Assembly (NCBI RefSeq): GCF_003730295.1
Contig: NZ_QTSZ01000029.1
Span: 1-64,000 of the forward strand
Direction: 5' to 3'
Source: Ornithinibacillus gellani
Lineage (GTDB): Bacteria > Bacillota > Bacilli > Bacillales > Amphibacillaceae
DNA: 64,000 nucleotides
The position numbers were made by a program, and so were the translations under genes. The notes below the pieces were generated by a model. That model made no database searches and was not told the DNA's origin. It was given only the letters and a program-made list of their open reading frames with translations. This document shows positions 56,521-64,000 of the stretch, one piece after another (the first letter of the stretch is position 1; the number at the start of each line of letters is the position of its first letter).

Positions 56521-57705
56521 TTATTCCTTATCATCCAATGCATCGACTCCAGGGAGAACTTTTCCTTCCATAAATTCTAAGGATGCGCCTCCACCAGTAG
56601 ATACATGATCCATTGCTTCAGCAAAACCAAATTGCTCTACTGCTGCAGCAGAATCTCCACCACCGATTACAGTATAACCTTCTGTCTCGGCTAATGCTTC
56701 GGCAACTGCCATCGTTCCACCAGCAAATGCATTCATTTCAAATACACCCATTGGGCCATTCCAAATGACAAGCTTGGATGATTGGATAATATCAGCAAAT
56801 TTAGCACGTGTTTCCGTACCAATATCCAGCGCTTCCCAATCGGAAGGGATTTCGTCTATTGATACAATTTTTGTATTGGCAGTTTCCGAGAAATCATCCG
56901 CAACAACCGCGTCAACCGGCAACACCAAATTAACATTTTTGTCCTTCGCTTTTTGCATAAATTCTTTTGCCAATTCCATTTTATCTTCTTCCAATAAAGA
57001 TTTTCCAATTTCATGACCGAGTGCCTTGATGAATGTATAAGCAAGTCCACCACCGATTAGTAAGTGATCTACTTTATCCAACAGGTTATCAATGACATCG
57101 ATTTTGTCTTTTACTTTGGCACCGCCAATAATTGCTGTAAATGGTCGCTCAGGATTTTCTAATGCTTTACCCAATACTTTCAACTCTTTTTCCATGAGAA
57201 AACCTGCAGCTGCTGGCAATAATTTTGCCACCCCAGTTGTTGATGCATGCGCACGGTGAGCCGCTCCAAATGCATCATTGACATAGAGCTCAGCCATTGC
57301 TGCAAATGCTTGGGCTAACTCAGCATCATTCTTCGTTTCACCAGGTTCGAAGCGAACATTTTCAATCAATAACACATTACCATCTTGCATGCCGGCAATT
57401 GCTTCATCCACTTCTGGGCCGTATACAGCATCTGTTTTAATCACTTCAGCACCAAGTAATTCACTCAGGCGTTTCGCTACAGGATCCAGTCGTAATTCAT
57501 CTACTACTTGTCCTTTCGGTCGACCAAGATGACTAGCAAGGATTACCTTTGCACCTTGTTCTATCAAATACGTAATGGTTGGTAGAGCAGCTTTAATTCG
57601 TGTATCATCCGTCACATTTCCGTCCTTCATAGGAACGTTAAAATCAACCCTGCAAAATACTTTTTTTCCTTTTAGTTCTAGGTCCGTTATTGATTTTTTA
57701 TTCAT
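56521..57705 (-). CDS. pgk: Phosphoglycerate kinase
   Basis: 394 residues. Substrate-binding [22 protein letters not shown], and [11 protein letters not shown]; hinge and nucleotide site [11 protein letters not shown] and [15 protein letters not shown]. It makes ATP from 1,3-bisphosphoglycerate. Expression comes from readthrough of the gap terminator or from a promoter in the 163-base gap, not identified. Confidence 0.98.
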   Translation of the reverse strand: MNKKSITDLELKGKKVFCRVDFNVPMKDGNVTDDTRIKAALPTITYLIEQGAKVILASHLGRPKGQVVDELRLDPVAKRLSELLGAEVIKTDAVYGPEVDEAIAGMQDGNVLLIENVRFEPGETKNDAELAQAFAAMAELYVNDAFGAAHRAHASTTGVAKLLPAAAGFLMEKELKVLGKALENPERPFTAIIGGAKVKDKIDVIDNLLDKVDHLLIGGGLAYTFIKALGHEIGKSLLEEDKMELAKEFMQKAKDKNVNLVLPVDAVVADDFSETANTKIVSIDEIPSDWEALDIGTETRAKFADIIQSSKLVIWNGPMGVFEMNAFAGGTMAVAEALAETEGYTVIGGGDSAAAVEQFGFAEAMDHVSTGGGASLEFMEGKVLPGVDALDDKE

Positions 57706-57828
57706 GCTCCAAACCTCCCGAATTTTATACTGCCAATATGTAATTCAATTTAGGGTTTCCCTTTATGCTCACTTATTAATCATTATACAGTAGAATATCT
57801 TTGAAAACAGTTAGATTAGCATGGAAAA

Positions 57829-57854
57829 AGGAGGAGGATCAACCCCCTCCTCCT
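57829..57854 (-). terminator. Terminator hairpin between gap and pgk
   Basis: Stem AGGAGGAGG/CCTCCTCCT (57829-57837 with 57846-57854) then TTTTTCC on the minus strand. In B. subtilis the cggR-gapA message is also made as a separate abundant transcript; this hairpin would allow the same. Confidence 0.75.
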
Positions 57855-57868
57855 ATAAATGCTTTCTA

Positions 57869-58888
<1,020 letters not shown>

Positions 58889-58919
58889 CTATGATAAATA
58901 AAATTTGGAATAGCTATAT

Positions 58920-59948
58920 TTAAAGGGGTTTGTCCCTTAAAATCTCTCTTGCGGCAGCCTCGTCTGTAATAAACAGGTCACTCGTACCTTGTTTAAAGTA
59001 AGAAACAATTGCGGCTCCCTTCGATGCACCACCTGCAATCGTGATGACATGTTTATCTTCTTTTAAATCTTCCAACTGAATTCCGATTGTTCTTACTTGG
59101 TGAACAACCCTTCCTTCTTTGTCGAAATAATATCCAAACGCTTCACTAACTGCATGTTTTTTTTCCAGCTTTTCAATTACAGTTGTTGTTGTCCGGCGCC
59201 GTTTGGCCATCGTTAATGCGTCACCAATTCCGTGCACGATAATGGCAGCACCTTTAATGATGCAGGATTTCTCCTTGATGGAAGGCTCCTGAAGAAGTGT
59301 TTGGTATGTAGCCTCACTTAATGGATCAGGAACATAGAGTAATCGATAATCACTATTTGTTTTTTTGGCCATTGTTGCGGCAATGGTATTTGCTTGATAT
59401 TCCACTTTTTCATCCATACCGCCACGAGCAGGCACAAATAGTAAATCATCGTTTTTATCTAGTGGGGTCATCACATCTGCAACTGCAGCCATTGTCGTAC
59501 CACCTGTTACTGCAATGGTTCCACCTGCTGCTGCCATTTTTCGCAGCACGGTTACACATGCTTTGCCCATCTCCTGTTTGACCCATTCATCCAAGTCGCT
59601 ATTGCCTTGGATTACTATTGCTTCCTTGATGTGAAGCTTCTCTTTCAGCTGGCTTTCGAGAACCCGAATGCCCATTACTTCATTGTTAAATACAGCAAAC
59701 TTATCGAGGGTTATCTTTCCCTCTTTTGTAATATACATGCCCCTGGACGTTACTTCAATCAAGCCCTGGCTTTGCAGAAAATCTATTTCCCCTCGAATGC
59801 TGCGCTCCGATAGCTTCGTGTTCTCCACTAGTCCTCTTCTGCCAATGGGCTGAAATAAATCAACATAATGAAGTACAGTGTATCGCTGCTGCATAACTTC
59901 AATTAAATCCGGATATAATTTTTTCTGCAAATCAATTAAATCTCTCAT
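58920..59948 (-). CDS. cggR: Central glycolytic genes regulator CggR
   Basis: 342 residues, SorC/DeoR-like. N-terminal winged HTH (VENTKLSERSIRGEIDFLQSQGLIEV) and a sugar-phosphate-binding domain with GGTTMAAVADVM and VPARGGMDEKVEYQANTIAA. In B. subtilis it represses its own operon and is released by fructose-1,6-bisphosphate. ATG 59948 (AAAGGGAG upstream) is used rather than 59966. Its operator is seen at 59970-60005. Confidence 0.95.
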   Translation of the reverse strand: MRDLIDLQKKLYPDLIEVMQQRYTVLHYVDLFQPIGRRGLVENTKLSERSIRGEIDFLQSQGLIEVTSRGMYITKEGKITLDKFAVFNNEVMGIRVLESQLKEKLHIKEAIVIQGNSDLDEWVKQEMGKACVTVLRKMAAAGGTIAVTGGTTMAAVADVMTPLDKNDDLLFVPARGGMDEKVEYQANTIAATMAKKTNSDYRLLYVPDPLSEATYQTLLQEPSIKEKSCIIKGAAIIVHGIGDALTMAKRRRTTTTVIEKLEKKHAVSEAFGYYFDKEGRVVHQVRTIGIQLEDLKEDKHVITIAGGASKGAAIVSYFKQGTSDLFITDEAAAREILRDKPL

Positions 59949-59969
59949 GTTCGAGCTCCCTTTCAATGG

Positions 59970-60005
59970 GAACTTAAAAGTCCCAGGTGGAACTTATTTG
60001 CCCCG
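59970..60005 (-). promoter_or_regulatory. CggR operator
   Basis: On the minus strand CGGGGC-N6-GTTC-N4-TGGGAC-N6-GTTC matches in spacing the B. subtilis tandem operator CGGGAC-N6-TGTC-N4-CGGGAC-N6-TGTC. It lies between the promoter and the cggR start, a roadblock position. Confidence 0.8.
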
Positions 60006-60047
60006 AAGCCTGTAAAAAAATGCTGTCGCTGCTGTATTTACAATTTC

Positions 60048-60075
60048 ATTATACCACATCATTGTAAATTCACAA
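60048..60075 (-). promoter_or_regulatory. Promoter of the cggR-gap operon
   Basis: Minus-strand extended -10 TGGTATAAT (TATAAT at 60048-60053) with -35 TTGTGA (60070-60075), spacer 16. Confidence 0.65.
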
Positions 60076-60197
60076 GCAATAGCAGGCTTTCTGATTACAA
60101 TAAAAGTGTTCCCGGGTTTTCACTGAATTAAACATTTTTTTATATGACTGGGACATTTTTTTGTCCGTATATGTATAAAGGCTTTGGAGCGCGTGGT

Positions 60198-60446
60198 TTA
60201 GCCCTCCAAATTGTGAATAATTGCTTGTTCTAATCGTTCCATATTCAATTCTTCACAATTTAAACTTGTGTCGTTAATTTGAACAAAAGGGATCAACAAT
60301 TGATATTCTTCTAACCACTCATCCTTTGAATAGATATCCCGTTCTTCCAGTTCAAAACCATATTCATGCTGAAACATTAAAAGTAATGCCTTTGCATCTT
60401 CACATAATGAACAAATTTCCTTCGTATAAAATATAACCTTCAACAT
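60198..60446 (-). CDS. Glutaredoxin-like small thiol protein
   Basis: 82 residues with a thioredoxin fold: VIFYTKEICSLCEDAKALL holds the CxxC pair, and IPFVQIND has the cis-Pro. It is of the glutaredoxin/DUF836 group. ATG 60446 follows GGTGA at the end of rpoN, so it is likely translated by coupling with rpoN. Its redox partner is unknown. Confidence 0.8.
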   Translation of the reverse strand: MLKVIFYTKEICSLCEDAKALLLMFQHEYGFELEERDIYSKDEWLEEYQLLIPFVQINDTSLNCEELNMERLEQAIIHNLEG

Positions 60447-60451
60447 GCTAA

Positions 60452-61735
60452 TCACCGCTTTCGTTTTGTGGAGGATGGAATGTTTAATTGCTTACGATAT
60501 TTCATAACCGTTCGACGTGCAAGTATAATCCCAAATTCACTTCCTAATTTATTTTTTATTGACTCGTCAGATAAAGGCTGCTGCTTATCTTCATATTGAA
60601 TCAATTCTGCAATGAGTTGTTTCACTGTAAAAGCTGCCGTTTGTTTTCCAGCTTGATTATTAATACCTGATTGAAAAAAGAATTTAATTGGCAAGACCCC
60701 ATAGGGTGTTTGTACATGCTTGCCTCGAATAGCTCGACTAATGGTGGATACATGCATGTCTAATATTTGAGCAATATCCTGCATTTTCATGGGCTGTAGC
60801 ATAAAATGCCCATGTTCAAAAAAAGAATGCTGCAAGCGCACAATTTCTTTTAGAATACGTTCCAATGTGCTTGCGCGCTGGGAAATCGACTTGGAGAGCC
60901 AATCCAGTTGTTGTCGTTTTTCTTTGATATACGCCATTGCTTCTGGATCTGTCGCTTGAAAGTCTTGATATGCTTTACGTACTTGTATAATTGGATGATT
61001 CCATTTATAAAATACTATCTTCCAATCCCCACGATCTTCTATAATATTCGCTTCAGGAATAATATAATCTGCTGTTGGATTTGCTAACAATCTGCCTGGT
61101 TTGGGATGACAGCTTTTAATAGCAGTGAGTATAGCCATTACTTCACTTCGCCCTACACCATAATACGAAACAATAGCTTCCACCGCTTCTTCCGCAATCC
61201 AATCCAGATGATGATGTATTAAATTTGTCGCCAGGGTTTGTTTTTCCTGTTCCAAATCCAATTGCAGCAAAATGCATTCACTTAAATCGCGGGCCCCTAC
61301 TCCGGCTGGCTCTAAGGATTGGATTGCTTTTAAAGCAGCTTCAATTTGTGGCATTGGAAGACCACATCTTTCTGCCCATTCATCTAAATCGATTTCTATA
61401 TATCCATCCTCGTTTAAAGAATCAATACCAAATAAGACTGCTCTTTTTAATGTGGAATCTAGCCGAAGTGTATATAACTGATTTTTTAGTTTGTCATACA
61501 TCGTTTCTTCCTTACTGTTTCTTTCGCCAACAGAAGGTACATCTTCTGTATTCACTTTATAATCAGTGATGTAAGGATCATAGTCTATTTCTTCAATTAA
61601 TGGATTTTCCTTTGTAATTTGCTCTATATACGCAAGTAATTCCAATGAAGAAAATTGTAAAATATGAAGGGATTGTAATAATGATTGATTCATTTTCCGA
61701 CTTAATCGCTGTTCCTGAACCATCCTGGTATCCAT
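60452..61735 (-). CDS. rpoN: RNA polymerase sigma-54 factor
   Basis: 427 residues. Region I is Gln/Leu-rich (QEQRLSRKMNQSLLQSLHILQF), the core-binding and HTH region contains MKMQDIAQILDMHVSTISRAIRGKHVQTPYG, and the RpoN box is ARRTVMKYRKQLNIPSS. It needs a bEBP activator, none of which is in this window. The equivalent in B. subtilis is SigL. Placed upstream of cggR, it runs into the glutaredoxin-like gene. Confidence 0.96.
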   Translation of the reverse strand: MDTRMVQEQRLSRKMNQSLLQSLHILQFSSLELLAYIEQITKENPLIEEIDYDPYITDYKVNTEDVPSVGERNSKEETMYDKLKNQLYTLRLDSTLKRAVLFGIDSLNEDGYIEIDLDEWAERCGLPMPQIEAALKAIQSLEPAGVGARDLSECILLQLDLEQEKQTLATNLIHHHLDWIAEEAVEAIVSYYGVGRSEVMAILTAIKSCHPKPGRLLANPTADYIIPEANIIEDRGDWKIVFYKWNHPIIQVRKAYQDFQATDPEAMAYIKEKRQQLDWLSKSISQRASTLERILKEIVRLQHSFFEHGHFMLQPMKMQDIAQILDMHVSTISRAIRGKHVQTPYGVLPIKFFFQSGINNQAGKQTAAFTVKQLIAELIQYEDKQQPLSDESIKNKLGSEFGIILARRTVMKYRKQLNIPSSTKRKR

Positions 61736-61969
61736 TTATCCGCCCCCCTTACATATCCACTTCCTATTTTGCCATACTTGGGTATTTTTCTCACCTTAAT
61801 TAACGTAGAATTACTGATGATTACTTCCACGGTGAAATGACTTCTAAAAGAGGCTAGCAAAATAGGATACCTGATTATACCTGATATACATTTTTATTCC
61901 CTCGTCATATCACTCCTGTTATACTAAATAAAATAAGAAATGACTGGATATACATGGGAGGATTGAAAC

Positions 61970-62506
61970 GTGTCGAAGCAAAGCATACATATAGGTAAAA
62001 GTATTGTCCTGATTGGTTTCATGGGAGTCGGTAAAACGAGTATAGGGAAGGCACTTGCTGAACAAATGTCACGCCCCTTTATCGATATAGATCTAGAAAT
62101 TGAAGAGACATTTGACATGGCAACCACAGCCATATTTGATACGTATGGCGAAGCTGTATTTCGCAACAAAGAAAAAGAACTCATCAACCAGCATTGTCAA
62201 ACACCTGGAAGGGTAATTTCCCTTGGTGGCGGTGCATTTTTACAGGAAGAGGTAAAGCAGCAATGTATGGAAAATGCCTTGGTTATTTTCTTGGAGATGG
62301 GCTGGGATGCTTGGCAGGAAAGGATTCCCGAGATAATCGATACCCGTCCCATTCTACAAAATAAATCAATTGAAGAAATCAAAGCCCTATATGAAGCAAG
62401 GCAACAGGTTTACGCGGATTATCATATTCGTGTGAATGTAGATACCCTTCAAATAGATGAAGCAGCACAAAATATTATCAAAAGCCTACATCAGCTGACA
62501 AATTAA
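61970..62506 (+). CDS. aroK: Shikimate kinase
   Basis: 178 residues. Walker A IGFMGVGKTSIGKAL, substrate site FIDIDLEIEETF, the GGGAF motif in VISLGGGAFL, and lid Arg in DTRPILQ. It phosphorylates shikimate for aromatic amino acid synthesis. GTG 61970 follows GGGAGG. Monocistronic with its own terminator. The 234 bases before it hold no clear gene. Confidence 0.9.
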   Translation: MSKQSIHIGKSIVLIGFMGVGKTSIGKALAEQMSRPFIDIDLEIEETFDMATTAIFDTYGEAVFRNKEKELINQHCQTPGRVISLGGGAFLQEEVKQQCMENALVIFLEMGWDAWQERIPEIIDTRPILQNKSIEEIKALYEARQQVYADYHIRVNVDTLQIDEAAQNIIKSLHQLTN

Positions 62507-62518
62507 ATATCCTTTAAA

Positions 62519-62563
62519 AAAGAAAGTGGATCCATTGACAGTTGTCAATCATCCACTTTCTTT
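62519..62563. terminator. Bidirectional terminator between aroK and ddh
   Basis: A long imperfect stem (AAAGAAAGTGGAT…CCATTGACA with TGTCAATCATCCACTTTCTTT) lies between the convergent genes and has T-rich ends on both strands. Confidence 0.85.
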
Positions 62564-62568
62564 ATCTA

Positions 62569-63555
62569 TTATAAAAGACTGCGATAAATATCTGCTGACG
62601 ATCGGTGGGTTAATGCAGATAACGGGATATCAAATGCTGTTTTTGCTCCAGTATCACCGACTTTATTTAATGTATAAGCAGCACGTGCATAAGCCACCAG
62701 TACACTTGCTGTAAATTCAGGGTTACTATCCAATGCTAGAGAAAATTCAATGGTTTGTTGATTTCCCTTACTGGTCTCTCCAGCATGAATAACGAATCCA
62801 CCATGTTTCATTTTGCTATGATTTGTTTGCAGCTCATCCTCAGTAATAAAGTATACCGTCGTATCATACGGCTCAAAGTAATCTGGCATTGTTTTAATCG
62901 CTTGCTCTATGTCAGCCTGTTTATCTTCATCCTCTGCAACTACATAACAAACCCGTTTATGCCGATCCGCTCCATTCGCACTTGCTCCTTCGCCAGATCG
63001 GGCCTTTTCCAACTCTTCAGGTACTGGAACCGTATATTGAACCGCATCTTTCACGCCTGGTACACGGCGGACTGCTTCAGAATGTCCTTGGCTTAAACCT
63101 TCTCCCCAGAACGTATACGTATTTGCGGTTGGCAGTACAATTTCACCTAATAAGCGGTTCATAGAGAATAAACCTGGATCCCAGCCAACTGAAACAACGC
63201 CAAGTTTTCCACTTGCTTTAGCCTTCTCCTCCACCCGAGCAATATGGTCCGGTATCTTTGCATGGTTGTCAAAACTGTCCACGATATTAAACTGTTGAAC
63301 AATTTCCTGACTCATCGTCGGCAAATCCGATGCCGATCCACCACATAGAATCATCACATCGATATCATCCTTAAACTGATCCATTTCCTCATAACGATAC
63401 ACTGCAACCCCTTTATGAGCAGTTTGAATGGATGCGGGATCTCTTCTTGTAAAGATACCAACGAGTTCCATATCCGTATTTTGATATATTGCGAGTTCCG
63501 CACCTTTTCCGAGATTACCATAGCCTACAATTCCGATTCGAATCTTTTGTTCCAT
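62569..63555 (-). CDS. ddh: meso-Diaminopimelate dehydrogenase
   Basis: 328 residues. NADP-binding IRIGIVGYGNLGKGAELAI, then ILCGGSASDLPTMSQEIVQQFNIVDSFDNHAKI, GVVSVGWDPGLFSMNRLLGE and FWGEGLSQGHSEAVRRVPGVKDAVQYT, all characteristic of DapDH. It makes meso-diaminopimelate for lysine and peptidoglycan in a single NADPH-dependent step. This is found only in some bacilli, alongside or instead of the DapE-type route. ATG 63555 follows AAGGGAGAAGGGTG. Confidence 0.93.
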   Translation of the reverse strand: MEQKIRIGIVGYGNLGKGAELAIYQNTDMELVGIFTRRDPASIQTAHKGVAVYRYEEMDQFKDDIDVMILCGGSASDLPTMSQEIVQQFNIVDSFDNHAKIPDHIARVEEKAKASGKLGVVSVGWDPGLFSMNRLLGEIVLPTANTYTFWGEGLSQGHSEAVRRVPGVKDAVQYTVPVPEELEKARSGEGASANGADRHKRVCYVVAEDEDKQADIEQAIKTMPDYFEPYDTTVYFITEDELQTNHSKMKHGGFVIHAGETSKGNQQTIEFSLALDSNPEFTASVLVAYARAAYTLNKVGDTGAKTAFDIPLSALTHRSSADIYRSLL

Positions 63556-63800
63556 GCAATCACCCTTCTCCCTTAAAAAAATATAAATTCTATTATAACT
63601 GTTAATTCATTTGATTGCTCCCATTTTAACCCTAAAATGCCCATTCATTCAAATGCAACTAAAGAACGAATGATTGTTCAAATACTTCTTTAAAACCATG
63701 AATTGACCTTTTCTAGTTCTATAGCTGTGCACATTTTTTGTATGTCCTATAACTTATAATCGGGTTAGACAGATGGTCATGATAGTAAAAAATGACTAAA
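63556..63800. other. Intergenic stretch upstream of ddh
   Basis: No gene is seen. The sequence is AT-rich and should hold the ddh promoter, which could not be fixed with confidence. Confidence 0.4.
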
Positions 63801-63804
63801 AAAC

Positions 63805-63851
63805 AAAAAGGTATCAACGAGAATGACTATGATTCTCGTTGATACCTTTTT
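63805..63851 (-). terminator. Terminator of tRNA-Arg
   Basis: A near-perfect 20-bp stem (63805-63824 with 63832-63851) flanked by A-rich and T-rich ends. It lies 13 bases past the tRNA 3' end. Confidence 0.9.
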
Positions 63852-63863
63852 TTAATGAATAAG

Positions 63864-63937
63864 CGCGCTCGAGAGGATTCGAACCCCCGACACATGGCAC
63901 CGGAAACCATTGCTCTATCCGACTGAGCTACGAGCGC
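63864..63937 (-). tRNA. tRNA-Arg (anticodon CCG)
   Basis: The 7-bp acceptor stem GCGCTCG/CGAGCGC, D arm GCTC/GAGC, anticodon stem ATGGT/GCCAT around loop TTCCGGT and T arm with TTCGAAT fold into a normal cloverleaf. The anticodon CCG reads CGG codons. CCA is not encoded. Confidence 0.95.
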
Positions 63938-64000
63938 ATATGTATGTTCCTAGCTAGGACACATAGGATATTATAACCTGTTCAGCATTTATAAACAAGT

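Noticed and set aside
60140-60175. ACTGGGACATTTTTTTGTCC after the cggR promoter as a third family C copy
   Set aside because: Only about nine bases match the family C start and the hairpin part is absent.

Overview
The window comes from a low-GC Gram-positive bacterium of the Bacillaceae, most like the halotolerant Oceanobacillus/Virgibacillus/Lentibacillus group. This rests on the gene order cggR-gap-pgk-tpiA-gpmI-eno next to rpoN, on secG-est-rnr close to smpB-ssrA, on a lia-type envelope stress operon, on strong AGGAGG ribosome binding sites with frequent TTG and GTG starts, and on B. subtilis-like operators (CggR, WalR, MntR, cre). The genus is an inference. Most genes lie on the minus strand.

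Layout. 1-8.5 kb: the 3' end of a secreted Ig-domain protein, an alpha/beta-hydrolase lipoprotein, a small zinc-finger protein, a short aconitase, a MoxR/DUF58/DUF4129 operon and a nitroreductase. 8.6-15 kb: envelope functions, namely a CwlO-like NlpC/P60 endopeptidase with a WalR-type promoter, a lia operon (liaI-liaH-hairpin-liaF-liaS-liaR, no liaG) and uppP. 15-23.7 kb: DUF1836 regulator, hemolysin-III protein, M42 peptidase, catalase, a three-gene ECF sigma/anti-sigma/sensor-like operon in which sigma and anti-sigma genes both appear frameshifted, and a methyltransferase.

23.9-34.2 kb is a 12-gene cobalamin uptake and salvage operon behind a cobalamin riboswitch and terminator. It contains btuF, btuC, a btuD-cbiZ fusion, cbiB, cobD, cobU, a cobyric acid synthase lacking its glutaminase domain, cobS, cobC, a short CobU-like protein, cblT and cblS. 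Together these would import corrinoids, cut off foreign lower loops (CbiZ), rebuild the aminopropanol arm (CobD, CbiB), activate it (CobU) and attach salvaged alpha-ribazole (CblT, CblS, CobS, CobC).

34.4-48.2 kb: a thioredoxin-like protein and a pair of ABC exporter half-transporters, two unknown membrane/lipoproteins, a methyltransferase remnant truncated at a repeat element, tmRNA and SmpB, a manganese-type ABC transporter with an MntR-like operator, RNase R, carboxylesterase and SecG. 48.6-64 kb: a lysophospholipase-like hydrolase, PTS Enzyme I with a cre-like site, a nitroreductase, the glycolytic operon with its CggR operator, a glutaredoxin-like protein, sigma-54, shikimate kinase, diaminopimelate dehydrogenase and tRNA-Arg(CCG).

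Three families of dispersed intergenic repeats (called A, B and C here) are scattered through the window. Family A has five copies in both orientations with nested inverted repeats; it sits tightly against stop codons and one copy coincides with a gene truncation. These elements, the damaged sigma/anti-sigma pair and the unusual corrinoid operon are the parts most worth a second look. No CRISPR array, prophage, or transposase gene was seen.
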